Of a stretch of 64,000 nt of DNA, positions 22,938 through 35,675 are shown one piece after another. How positions within the stretch are numbered: the first letter of the stretch is position 1; each line of letters begins with the position of its first letter. The position numbers and the translations under genes were made by a program. The stretch is from Archivesica marissinica (taxonomy: Eukaryota; Mollusca; Bivalvia; Venerida; Vesicomyidae), in the NCBI GenBank assembly GCA_014843695.1, contig CM026404.1:81637541-81701540 (forward strand), written 5' to 3'. The notes under the pieces were generated by a model, which saw nothing but the letters and a program-made list of their open reading frames with translations, made no database searches and was not told the origin of the DNA.

Positions 22938-25900
22938 GTTTAGTTGTATCGTTCTTTAAGTAATGCAGTTTACAGTAGCGGTTTAGCTGTATAGTTCTTT
23001 AAGTAATGCAGTGTACAGTAGCGGTTTAGTTGTATAGTTGTTTAAGTAATGCAGTGTACAGTAGCGGTTTAGTTGTATATTTCTTTAAGTAATGCAGTGT
23101 ACAGTAGCGGTTTAGTTGTATCGTTCCTTAAGTAATGCAGTGTACAGTAGCGGTTTAGTTGTATAGTTCTTTAAGTAATGCAGTGTACAGTAGCGGTTTA
23201 GTTGTATCGTTCTTTAGGTAATGCAGTGTACAGTAGCGGTTTAGTTGTATCGTTCTTTAAGTAATGCAGTGTACAGTAACGGTTTAGTTGTATCGTTCTT
23301 TAAGTAATGCAGTGTACAGTAGCGGTTTAGTTGTATAGTTCTTTAAGTAATGCAGTGTACAGTAGCGGTTTAGTTGTATCGTTCTTTAAGTAATGCAGTG
23401 TACAGTAGCGGTTTAGTTGTATCGTTCTTTAAGTAATGCAGTGTACAGCAGCGGTTTAGTTGTATCGTTCTTTAAGTAATGCAGTGTACAGTAGCGGTTT
23501 AGCTGTATCGTTCTTTAAGTAATGCAGTGTACAGTAGCGGTTTAGTTGTATATTTCTTTAAGTAATGCAGTGTACAGTAGCGGTTTAGTTGTATCGTTCT
23601 TTAAGTAATGCAGTTTACAGTAGCCGTTTAGTTGTATCGTTCTTTAAGTAATGCAGTGTACAGTAGCAGTTTAGTTGTATCGTTCTTTAAGTAATGCAGG
23701 GTAGAGTAGCGGTTTAGTTGTATCGTTCTTTAAGTAATGCAGTGTACAGTAGCGGTTTAGTTGTATAGTTCTTTAAGTAATGCAGTGTACAGTAGCGGTT
23801 TAGTTGTATAGTTCTTTAAGTAATGCAGTGTACAGTAGCGATTTAGTTGTATCGTTCTTTAAATAATGCAGTGTACAGTAGCGGTTTAGTTGTATCGTTC
23901 TTTAAGTAATGCAGTGTACAGTAGCGGTTTAGTTGTATCGTTCTTTAAGTAATGCAGTGTACAGTAGCGGTTTAGTTGTATAGTTCTTTAAGTAATGCAG
24001 GGTACAGTAGCGGTTTAGTTGTATCGTTCTTTAAGTAATGCTGGGTACAGTAGCGGTTTAGTTGTATCGTTCTTTAAGTAATGCAGGGTACAGTAGCGGT
24101 TTAGTTGTATCGTTCTTTAAGTAATGCAGGGTACAGTAGCGGTTTAGTTGTATCGTTCTTTAAGTAATGCAGGGTACATTAGCGGTTTAGTTGTATCGTT
24201 CTTTAAGTAATGCAGGGTACAGTAGCGGTTTAGTTGTATCGTTCTTTAAGTAATGCAGGGTACAGTAGCGGTTTAGTTGTATCGTTCTTTAAGTAATGCA
24301 GGGTACAGTAGCGGTTTAGTTGTATCGTTCTTTAAGTAATGCAGTGTACAGTAGCGGTTTAGTTGTATCGTTCTTTAAGTAATGCAGTGTACAGTAGCGG
24401 TTTAGCTGTATCGTTCTTTAAGTAATGCAGGGTACAGTAGCGGTTTAGTTGTATCGTTCATTAAGTAATGCAGGGTACAGTAGCAGTTTAGCTGTAATGT
24501 TCTTTAAGTAATGCAGTGTACAGTAGCGGTTTAGTTGTATCGTTCTTTAAGTAATGCAGGGTACAGTAGCGGTTTAGTTGTATCGTTCTTTAAGTAATGC
24601 AGGGTACAGTAGCGGTTTAGTTGTATCGTTCTTTAAGTAATGCAGGGTACAGTAGCGGTGTAGCTGTACCGTTCTTTAAGTAATGCAGGGTACAGTAGCG
24701 GTTTATCTGTATAGGTCTTTAAGTAATGCAGGGTACAGTAGCGGTTTAGCTGTATGGTTCTTTAAGTAATGCAGGGTACAGTAGCGGTTTAGTTGTATCG
24801 TTCATTAAGTAATGCAGGGTACAATAGCGGTTTAGTTGTATCGTTCTTTAAGTAATGCAGTGTACAGTAGCGGTTTAGTTGTATCGTTCTTTAAGTAATG
24901 CAGTGTACAGTAGCGGTTTAGTTGTATCGTTCTTTAAGTAATGCAGTGTACAGTAGCGGTTTAGCTGTATCGTTCTTTAAGTAATGCAGTGTACAGTAGC
25001 GGTTTAGTTGTATATTTCTTTAAGTAATGCAGTGTACAGTAGCGGTTTAGTTGTATCGTTCTTTAAGTAATGCAGTTTACAGTAGCGGTTTAGTTGTATC
25101 GTTCTTTAAGTAATGCAGTGTACAGTAGCGTTTAGTTGTATCGTTCTTTAAGTAATGCAGGGTAGAGTAGCGGTTTAGTTGTATCGTTCTTTAAGTAATG
25201 CAGTGTACAGTAGCGGTTTAGTTGTATAGTTCTTTAAGTAATGCAGTGTACAGTAGCGGTTTAGTTGTATAGTTCTTTAAGTAATGCAGTGTACAGTAGC
25301 GGTTTAGTTGTATCGTTCTTTAAGTAATGCAGTGTACAGTAGCGGTTTAGTTGTATCGTTCTTTAAGTAATGCAGTGTACAGTAGCGGTTTAGTTGTATC
25401 GTTCTTTAAGTAATGCAGTGTACAGTAGCGGTTTAGTTGTATGTTCTTTAAGTAATGCAGGTACAGTAGCGGTTTAGTTGTATCGTTCTTTAAGTAATGC
25501 GGTACAGTAGCGGTTTAGTTGTATCGTTCTTTAAGTAATGCAGGGTACAGTAGCGGTTTAGTTTTTTTGTTGGGGGGTTTAGTTGTATCGTTCTTTAAGT
25601 AATGCAGGGTACAGTAGCGGTTTAGTTGTATCGTTCTTTAAGTAATGCAGTGTACAGTAGCGGTTTAGTTGTATCGTTCTTTAAGTAATGCAGTGTACAG
25701 TAGCGGTTTAGTTGTATCGTTCTTTAAGTAATGCAGGTACAGTAGCGGTTTAGTTGTATCGTTCTTTAAGTAATGCAGGTACAGTAGCGGTTTAGTTGTA
25801 TCGTTCTTTAAGTAATGCAGTGTACAGTAGCGGTTTAGTTGTATCGTTCTTTAAGTAATGCAGTGTACAGTAGCGGTTTAGTTGTATCGTTCTTTAAGTA

Positions 25901-28900
25901 ATGCAGGTACAGTAGCGGTTTAGTTGTATAGTTCTTTAAGTAATGCAGTGTACAGTAGCGGTTTAGTTGTATCGTTCTTTAAGTAATGCAGGGTACAGTA
26001 GCGGTTTAGTTGTATCGTTCTTTAAGTAATGCAGGGTACAGTAGCGGTTTAGTTGTATCGTTCTTTAAGTAATGCAGGGTACAGTAGCGGTGTAGCTGTA
26101 CCGTTCTTTAAGTAATGCAGGGTACAGTAGCGGTTTATCTGTATAGGTCTTTAAGTAATGCAGGGTACAGTAGCGGTTTAGCTGTATGGTTCTTTAAGTA
26201 ATGCAGGGTACAGTAGCGGTTTAGTTGTATCGTTCATTAAGTAATGCAGGGTACAATAGCGGTTTAGTTGTATCGTTCTTTAAGTAATGTAGTGTACAGT
26301 AGCGGTTTAGCTGTATCGTTCTTTAAGTAATGCAGTGTACAGTAGCGGTTTAGCTGTATCGTTCTTTAAGTAATGCAGCGTACAGTAGCGGTTTAGTTGT
26401 ATAGTAATTTAATTAATGCAGTGTACAGTAACGGTTTAGCTGTATAGTTCTTTAAGTAATGCAGTGTACAGTAGCGGTTTAGTTGTATAGTTCTTTAAGT
26501 AATGCAGTGTACAGTAGCGGTTTAGTTGTATAGTTCTTTAAGTAATGCAGTGTACAGTAGCGGTTTAGCTGTATAGTTCTTTAAGTAATGCAGTGTACAG
26601 TAGCGGTTTAGTTGTATCGTTCTTTAAGTAATGCAGTGTACAGTAGCGGTTTAGCTGTATCGTTCTTTAAGTAATGCAGTGTACATTTGCGGTTTAGTTG
26701 TATCGTTCTTTAAGTAATGCAGTGTACAGTAGCGGTTTAGTTGTATCGTTCTTTAAGTAATGCAGTGTACAGTAGCGGTTAAGTTGTATAGTTCATTAAA
26801 TAATGCAGTGTACAGTAGCGGTTTAGTTGTATCGTTCTTTAAGTAATGCAGTGTACAGTAAAGGTTTAGCTGTATCGTTCTTTAAGAAATGCAGTGTACA
26901 GTAGCGGTTTAGTTGTATCGTTCTTTAAGTAATGCAGTGTACAGTAGCGGTTTAGTTGTATAGTTCTTTAAGTAATGCAGTGTACAGTAGCGGTTTAGTT
27001 GTATCGTTCTTTAAGTAATGCAGTGTACAGTAGCGGTTTAGCTGTATCGTTCTTAAAGTAATGCAGTGTACAGTAGCGGTTTAGTTGTATAGTTCTTTAA
27101 GTAATGCAGTGTACAGTAGCGGTTTAGTTGTATCGTTCTTTAAGTAATGCAGTGTACAGTAGCGGTTTAGCTGTATCGTTCTTTAAGTAATGCAGTGTAC
27201 AGTAGCGGTTTAGCTGTATCGTTCTTTAAGTAATGCAGTGTACAGTAGCGGTTTAGCTGTATCGTTCTTTAAGTAATGAAGTGTACAGTAGCGGTTTAGC
27301 TGTATCGTTCTTTAAGTAATGCAGTGTACAGTAGCGGTTTAGTTGTATCGTTCTTTAAGTAATGCAGTGTAGAGTAGCGGTTTAGCTGTATAGTTCTTTA
27401 AGTAATGCAGTGTACAGTAGCGGTTTAGTTGTATCGTTCTTTAAGTAATGCATGGTACAGTAGCGGTTTAGCTGTATAGTTCTTTAAGTAATGCAGTGTA
27501 CAGTAGCGGTTTAGATGTATCGTTCTTTAAGTAATGCAGTGTAGAGTAGCGGTTTAGTTGTATCGTTCTTTAAGTAATGCAGTGTACAGTAGCGGTTTAG
27601 TTGTATCGTTCTTTAAGTAATGCAGTGTACAGTAGCGGTTTAGTTGTATAGTTCATTAAGTAATGCAGTGTACAGTAGCGGTTTAGTTGTATCGTTCTTT
27701 AAGTAATGCAGTGTACAGTAGCGGTTTAGCTGTATCGTTCTTTAAGTAATGCAGTGTACAGTAGCGGTTTAGTTGTATAGTTCTTTAAGTAATGCAGTGT
27801 ACAGTAGCGGTTGTGTTTTTGTGTGTTTGTGGTGTGTACGGTTTAGCTGTATCGTTCTTTAAGTAATGCAGTGTACAGTAGCGGTTTAGTTGTATCGTTC
27901 TTTAAGTAATGCAGTGTACAGTAGCGGTTTAGTTGTATAGTTCTTTAAGTAATGCAGTGTACAGTAGCGGTTTAGTTATCGTTCTTTAAGTAATGCAGTG
28001 TACAGTAGCGGTTTAGCTGTATCGTTCTTTAAGTAATGCAGTGTACAGTAGCGGTTTAGTTGTATAGTTCTTTAAGTAATGCAGTGTACAGTAGCGGTTT
28101 AGTTGTATCGTTCTTTAAGTAATGCAGTGTACAGTAGCGGTTTAGCTGTATCGTTCTTTAAGTAATGCAGTGTACAGTAGCGGTTTAGCTGTATAGTTCT
28201 TTAAGTAATGCAGTGTACAGTAGCGGTTTAGCTGTATCGTTCTTTAAGTAATGAAGTGTACAGTAGCGGTTTAGCTGTATCGTTCTTTAAGTAATGCAGT
28301 GTACAGTAGCGGTTTAGTTGTATCGTTCTTTAAGTAATGCAGTGTACAGTAGCGGTTTAGCTGTATCGTTCTTTAAGTAATGCAGCGTACAGTAGCGGTT
28401 TAGTTGTATCGTTCTTTAAATAATGCAGGGTACAGTAGCGGTTTAGTTGTATCGTTCTTTAAGTAATGCAGGGTACAGTAGCGGTTTAGTTGTATCGTTC
28501 TTTATGCAATGCAGTGTACAGTAGCGGTTTAGTTGTATAGTTCTTTAAGTAATGCAGGGTACAGTAGCGGTTTAGTTGTATCGTTCTTTAAGTAATACAG
28601 TGTACAATAGCGGTTTAGTTGTATAGTTCTTTAAGTAATGCAGTGTACAGTAGCGGTTTAGTTGTATCGTTCTTTAAGTAATGCAGTGTACAGTAGCGGT
28701 TTAGTTGTATCGTTCTTTAAGTAATGCAGTGTACAGTAGCGGTTTAGCTGTATCGTTCTTTAAGTAATGCAGTGTACAGTAGCGGTTTAGCTGTATCGTT
28801 CTTTTTGTATAGTTCTTTAAGTAATGCAGTGTACAGTAGCGGTTTAGTTGTATAGTTCTTTAAGTAATGCAGTTTACAGTTGCGGTTTAGCTGTATCGTT

Positions 28901-31900
28901 CTTTAAGTAATGCAGTGTACAGTAGCGGTTTAGTTGTATCGTTCTTTAAGTAATGCAGTGTACAGTAGCGGTTTAGTTGTATCGTTCTTTAAGTAATGCA
29001 GGGTACAGTAGCGGTTTAGCTGTATCGTTCTTTAAGTAATGCAGTGTACAGTAGCGGTTTAGTTGTATCGTTCTTTAAGTAATGCAGGGTACAGTAGCGG
29101 TTTAGTTTTATCGTTCTTTAAGTAATGCAGTGTACAGTAGCGGTTTAGTTGTATCGTTCTTTAAGTAAGGCAGTGTAGAGTAGCGGTTTAGCTGTATAGT
29201 TCTTTAAGTAATGCAGTGTACAGTAGCGGTTTAGTTGTATCGTTCTTTAAGTAATGCAGTGTACAGTAGCGGTTTAGCTGTATAGTTCTTTAAGTAATGC
29301 AGTGTACAGTAGCGGTTTAGTTGTATCGGTCTTTAAGTAATGCAGTGTACAGTAGCGGTTTAGTTGTATAGTTCTTTAAGTAATGCAGTGTACAGTAGCG
29401 GTTTAGTTGTATCGTTCTTTAAGTAATGCAGTGTACAGTAGCGGTTTAGCTGTATCGTTCTTTAAGTAATGCAGTGTACAGTAGCGGTTTAGTTGTATAG
29501 TTCTTTAAGTAATGCAGTGTACAGTAGCGGTTTAGCTGTATAGTTCTTTAAGTAATGCAGTGTACAGTATCGGTTTAGCTGTATCGTTCTTTAAGTAATG
29601 CAGTGTACAGTAGCGGTTTTGCTGTATAGTTCTTTAAGTAATGCAGTGTACAGTAGCGGTTTAGCTGTATCGTTCTTTAAGTAATGAAGTGTACAGTAGC
29701 GGTTTAGCTGTATCGTTCTTTAAGTAATGCAGTGTACAGTAGCGGTTTAGTTGTATCGTTCTTTAAGTAAGGCAGTGTAGAGTAGCGGTTTAGCTGTATA
29801 GTTCTTTAAGTAATGCAGTGTACAGTAGCGGTTTAGTTGTATCGTTCTTTAAGTAATGCAGTGTACAGTAGCGGTTTAGCTGTATAGTTCTTTAAGTAAT
29901 GCAGTGTACAGTAGCGGTTTAAATGTATCGTTCTTTAAGTAATGCAGTGTACAGTAGCGGTTTAGCTGTATCGTTCTTTAAGTAATGCAGGGTACAGTAG
30001 CGGTTTAGCTGTATAGTTCTTTAAGTAATGCAGTGTACAGTAGCGGTTTAGCTGTATAGTTCTTTAAGTAATGCAGTGTACAGTAGCGGTTTAGTTGTAT
30101 CGTTCTTTAAGTAATGCAGTGTACAGTAGCGGTTTAGCTGTATAGTTCTTTAAGTAATGCAGTGTACAGTAGCGGTTTAGTTGTATCGTTCTTTAAGTAA
30201 TGCAGTGTACAGTAGCGGTTTAGTTGTATCGTTCTTTAAGTAATGCAGTGTACAGTAGCGGTTTAGTTGTATCGTTCTTTAAGTAATGCAGTGTACAGTA
30301 ACGGTTTAGCGGTATCGTTCTTTAAGTAATGCAGTGTACAGTAGCGGTTTAGCGGTATAGTTCTTTAAGTAATGCAGTGTACAGTAGCGGTTTAGCGGTA
30401 TATTTCTTTAAGTAATGCAGTGTACAGTAGCGGTTTAGCTGTAAAGTTCTTTAAGTAATGCAGTGTACAGTAGCGGTTTAGCGGTATAGTTCTTTAAGTA
30501 ATGCAGTGTACAGTAGCGGCTTAATTGTATCGTTCTTTAAGTAATGCAGTGTACAGTAGCGGTTTAGCTGTATCGTTATTTAAGTAATGCAGTGTACAGT
30601 AGCGGTTTAGTTGTATCGTTCTTTAAGTAATGCAGTGTACAGTAGCGGTTTAGTTGTATCGTTCTTTAAGTAATGCAGTGTACAGTAGCGGTTTAGTTGT
30701 ATCGTTCTTTAAGTAATGCAGTGTACAGTAGCGGTTTAGTTGTATCGTTCTTTAAGTAATGCAGTGTACAGTAGCGGTTTAGTTGTATCGTTCTTTAAGT
30801 AATGCAGTGTACAGTAGCGGTTTAGTTGTATAGTTCTTTAAGTAATGCAGTGTACAGTAGCGGTTTAGTTGTATCGTTCTTTAAGTAATGCAGTGTACAG
30901 TAGCGGTTTAGCTGTATCGTTCTTTAAGTAATGCAGTGTACAGTAGCGGTTTAGCTGTATCGTTCTTTAAGTAATGCAGTGTACAGTAGCGGTTTAGTTG
31001 TATCGTTCTTTAAGTAATGCAGTGTACAGTAGCGGTTTAGTTGTATAGTTCTTTAAGTAATGCAGTGTACAGTAGCGGTTTAGTTGTATCGTTCTTTAAG
31101 TAATGCAGTGTACAGTAGCGGTTTAGTTGTATCGTTCTTTAAGTAATGCAGTGTACAGTAGCGGTTTAGTTGTATCGTTCTTTAAGTAATGCAGTGTACA
31201 GTAGCGGTTTAGCTGTATCGTTCTTTAAGTAATGCAGTGTACAGTAGCGGTTTAGTTGTATCGTTCTTTAAGTAATGCAGGGTACAGTAGCGGTTTAGTT
31301 GTATCGTTCTTTAAGTAATGCAGTGTACAGTAGCGGTTTAGTTGTATCGTTCTTTAAGTAATGCAGTGTACAGTAGCGGTTTAGCTGTATCGTTCTTTAA
31401 GTAATGCAGTGTACAGTAGCGGTTTAGTTGTATCGTTCTTTAAGTAATGCAGTGTACAGTAGCGGTTTAGCTGTATAGTTCTTTAAGTAATGCAGTGTAC
31501 AGTAGCGGTTTAGTTGTATCGTTCTTTAAGTAATGCAGTGTACAGTAGCGGTTTAGTTGTATCGTTCTTTAAGTAATGCAGTGTACAGTAGCGGTTTAGT
31601 TGTATCGTTCTTTAAGTAATGCAGTGTACAGTAGCGGTTTAGCTGTATCGTTCTTTAAGTAATGCAGTGTACAGTAGCGGTTTAGGTATGTTCTTTAAGT
31701 AATGCAGTGTACAGTAGCGGTTTAGGTTTTTGTTGGTGTACAGTAGGGTTTAGTGTATGTTCTTTAAGTAATGCAGTGTACAGTAGCGGTTTAGCTGTAT
31801 AGTTCTTTAAGTAATGCAGTGTACAGTAGCGGTTTAGTTGTATCGTTCTTTAAGTAATGCAGTGTACAGTAGCGGTTTAGTTGTATAGTTCTTTAAGTAA

Positions 31901-34900
31901 TGCAGTGTACAGTAGCGGTTTAGTTGTATCGTTCTTTAAGTAATGCAGTGTACAGTAGCGGTTTAGTTGTATCGTTCTTTAAGTAATGCAGTGTACAGTA
32001 GCGGTTTAGTTGTATAGTTCTTTAAGTAATGCAGTGTACAGTAGCGGTTTAGTTGTATCGTTCTTTAAGTAATGCAGTGTACAGTAGCGGTTTAGCTGTA
32101 TCGTTCTTTAAGTAATGCAGTGTACAGTAGCGGTTTAGTGTATGTTCTTTAAGTAATGCAGTGTACAGTAGCGGTTTAGTTGTATCGTTCTTTAAGTAAT
32201 GCAGTGTACAGTAGCGGTTTAGTTGTATCGTTCTTTAAGTAATGCAGTGTACAGTAGCGGTTTAGCTGTATCGTTCTTTAAGTAATGCAGTGTACAGTAG
32301 CGGTTTAGCTGTATCGTTCTTTGGCAGTGTACATTAGCAGTTTATTTGTATAGTTCTTTAAGTAATGCAGTGTACAGTAGCGGTTTAGTTGTATAGTTCT
32401 TTAAGTAATGCAGTTTACAGTTGCGGTTTAGCTGTATCGTTCTTTAAGTAATGCAGTGTACAGTAGCGGTTTAGTTGTATCGTTCTTTAAGTAATGCAGT
32501 GTACAGTAGCGGTTTAGTTGTATCGTTCTTTAAGTAATGCAGTGTACAGTAGCGGTTTAGTTGTATAGTTCTTTAAGTAATGCAGTGTACAGTAGCGGTT
32601 TAGTTGTATCGTTCTTTAAGTAATGCAGTGTACAGTAGCGGTTTAGTTGTATCGTTCTTTAAGTAATGCAGTGTACAGTAGCGGTTTAGCTGTATAGTTC
32701 TTTAAGTAATGCAGTGTACAGTAGCGGTTTAGCTGTATCGTTCTTTAAGTAATGAAGTGTACAGTAGCGGTTTAGCTGTATCGTTCTTTAAATAATGCAG
32801 TGTACAGTAGCGGTTTAGTTGTATCGTTCTTTAAGTAAGGCAGTGTAGAGTAACGGTTTAGCTGTATAGTTCTTTAAGTAATGCAGTGTACTGTAGCGGT
32901 TTAGTTGTATCGTTCTTTAAGTAATGCAGTGTACAGTAGCGGTTTAGCTGTATAGTTCTTTAAGTAATGCAGTGTACAGTAGCGGTTTAAATGTATCGTT
33001 CTTTAAGTAATGCAGTGTACAGTAGCGGTTTAGCTGTATCGTTCTTTAAGTAATGCAGTGTACAGTAGCGGTTTAGCTGTATAGTTCTTTAAGTAATGCA
33101 GTGTACAGTAGCGGTTTAGCTGTATAGTTCTTTAAGTAATGCAGTGTACAGTAGCGGTTTAGTTGTATCGTTCTTTAAGTAATGCAGTGTACAGTAGCGG
33201 TTTAGCTGTATAGTTCTTTAAGTAATGCAGTGTACAGTAGCGGTTTAGTTGTATCGTTCTTTAAGTAATGCAGTGTACAGTAGCGGTTTAGTTGTATCGT
33301 TCTTTAAGTAATGCAGTGTACAGTAGCGGTTTAGTTGTATCGTTCTTTAAGTAATGCAGTGTACAGTAACGGTTTAGCGGTATCGTTCTTTAAGTAATGC
33401 AGTGTACAGTAGCGGTTTAGCGGTATAGTTCTTTAAGTAATGCAGTGTACAGTAGCGGTTTAGCGGTATATTTCTTTAAGTAATGCAGTGTACAGTAGCG
33501 GTTTAGCTGTATCGTTCTTTAAGTAATGCAGTGTACAGTAGCGGTTTAGCGGTATCGTTCTTTAAGTAATGCAGTGTACAGTAGCGGTTTAGTTGTATCG
33601 TTCTTTAAGTAATGCAGTTTACAGTAGCGGTTTAGTTGTATCGTTCTTTAAGTAATGCAGTGTACAGTAGCGGTTTAGTTGTATAGTTCTTTAAGTAATG
33701 CAGTGTACAGTAGCGATTTAGTTGTATCGTTCTTTAAATAATGCAGTGTACAGTAGCGGTTTAGTTGTATCGTTCTTTAAGTAATTCAGTGTACAGTAGC
33801 GGTTTAGTTGTATCGTTCTTTAAGTAATGCAGGGTACAGTAGCGGTTTAGTTGTATAGTTCTTTAAGTAATGCAGGGTACAGTAGCGGTTTAGCTATATC
33901 GTTCTTTAAGTAATGCAGTGTACAGTAACGGTTTAGTTGTATCGTTCTTTAAGTAATGTTGGGTACAGTAGCGGTTTAGTTGTATCGTTCTTTAAGTAAT
34001 GCAGGGTACAGTAGCGGTTTAGCTGTATCGTTCTTTAAGTAATGCAGTGTACAGTAGCGGTTTAGTTGTATCGTTCTTTAAGTAATGCAGGGTACAGTAG
34101 CGGTTTAGTTTTATCGTTCTTTAAGTAATGCAGGGTACAGTAGCGGTTTAGTTGTATCGTTCTTTAAGTAATGCAGGTACAGTAGCGGTGTAGCTGTATC
34201 GTTCTTTAAGTAATGCAGGGTACAGTAGCGGTTTATCTGTATAGTTCTTTAAGTAATGCAGGGTACAGTAGCGGTTTAGCTGTATGGTTCTTTAAGTAAT
34301 GCAGGGTACAGTAGCGGTTTAGTTGTATCGTTCTTTAAGTAATGCAGGGTACAGTAGCGGTTTAGTTGTATCGTTCTTTAAGTAATGTAGTGTACAGTAG
34401 CGGTTTAGCTGTATCGTTCTTTAAGTAATGCAGTGTACAGTAGCGGTTTAGCTGTATCGTTCTTTAAGTAATGCAGCGTACAGTAGCGGTTTAGTTGTAT
34501 CGTTCTTTAAATAATGCAGGGTACAGTAGCGGTTTAGTTGTATGGTTCTTTAAGTAATGCAGGGTACAGTAGCGGTTTAGTTGTATCGTTCTTTAAGTAA
34601 TGCAGGGTACAGTAGCGGTTTAGTTGTATCGTTCTTTAAGTAATGTAGTGTACAGTAGCGGTTTAGCTGTATCGTTCTTTAAGTAATGCAGTGTACAGTA
34701 GCGGTTTAGCTGTATCGTTCTTTAAGTAATGCAGCGTACAGTAGCGGTTTAGTTGTATCGTTCTTTAAATAATGCAGGGTACAGTAGCGGTTTAGTTGTA
34801 TCGTTCTTTAAGTAATGCAGGGTACAGTAGCGGTTTAGTTGTATCGTTCTTTAAGTAATGCAGTGTACAGTAGCGGTTTAGTTGTATAGTTCTTTAAGTA

Positions 34901-35352
34901 ATGCAGGGTACAGTAGCGGTTTAGTTGTATAGTTATTTAAGTAATGCAGGGTACAGTAGCGGTTTAGTTGTATCGTTCTTTAAGTAATGCAGGGTACAGT
35001 AGCGGTTTAGTTGTATCGTTCTTTAAGTAATGCAGGGTACAGTAGCGGTTTAGCGGTATCGTACTTTAAGTAATGCAGGGTACAGTAGCGGTTTAGCTGT
35101 ATCGTTCTTTAAGTAATGCAGGGTACAGTAGCGGTTTAGTTGTATCGTTCTTTAAGTAATGCAGGGTACAGTAGCGGTTTAGTTGTATAGTTCTTTAAGT
35201 AATGCAGGGTACAGTAGCGGTTTAGTTGTATCGTTCTTTAAGTAATGCAGGGTACAGTAGCGGTTTAGTTGTATCGTTCTTTAAGTAATGCAGGGTACAG
35301 TAGCGGTTTAGTTGTATAGTTCTTTAAGTAATGCAGGGTACAGTAGCGGTTT
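22938..35352. repeat. 12.4-kb satellite array, 43-bp unit, about 289 copies
   Basis: A head-to-tail array whose unit runs GTTTAGTTGTATCGTTCTTT then AAGTAATGCAGTGTACAGTA then GCG (43 bp, about 37% GC, with G exceeding C 11 to 5 on the plus strand). Common variants are GTTGTATAG, GCTGTATCG and GCGGTATCG in the first third, and CAGGGTAC for CAGTGTAC. Every unit carries TAG and TAA stops, so the array is non-coding. Rare variants recur in the same order at long distances, showing internal block duplications. Three short irregular spots (about 25,560, 27,812 and 31,683-31,760) break the period. Possible roles such as heterochromatin are inference; an array this size is small for a centromere. Confidence 0.97.
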
Positions 35353-35450
35353 TTATACACTGTTACTTTGTGATATAAATTGTAACTTTGTCGCGAGAAA
35401 ATGTCAGGCTTGCCAAACAACATAAAGCATTAACAGTTCCGTAAAACAAA
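35353..35450. other. Short unique spacer after the satellite
   Basis: 98 bases between the last satellite unit and a long palindrome; no feature seen. Confidence 0.5.
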
Positions 35451-35602
35451 ATAAATATGTCATCTCGGTGAGTGTGACAGTGGATCGTGTCAACCCTCGG
35501 ATAAATAATGTCTACCGAGGCGGCTGGCTTCGCCTCCGTCGACATTATGTGTCTGATGGTTCACAATATCCACTGTCACACTCACACTGATGAAATATTT
35601 AT
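35451..35602. repeat. Long palindrome (foldback element) beside the satellite
   Basis: Two ~72-base arms (35,451-35,522 and 35,531-35,602) around an 8-base loop. Both arms share ATAAATAT, GAGTGTGACAGTGGAT and ATAATGTC in order when one is reverse-complemented, at roughly 80% identity by eye. As a result both strands have an open frame starting MSTEA and containing IHCHTH; this is the palindrome read twice, not two genes. It fits a foldback or MITE-type element. Confidence 0.85.
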
Positions 35603-35630
35603 ATACTGGCACCCGTGTATAACGCATATT

Positions 35631-35675
35631 GGCTACATACATATCGGCTACATACATATTGGCTACATACATATT
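35631..35675. repeat. 15-bp triplicate abutting a SINE head
   Basis: Three copies of GGCTACATACATATT (one with a final C) lead directly into the GGCTGTCC start of SINE A. The unit starts with the same GGCT as the SINE, so slippage or template switching at the SINE 5' end may have formed it. Confidence 0.8.

Noticed and set aside
22938..35352. The satellite as telomeric or centromeric DNA
   Set aside because: The unit has no TTAGGG-like telomere motif, and a single 12-kb array flanked by ordinary SINE-rich sequence is no evidence for a centromere.
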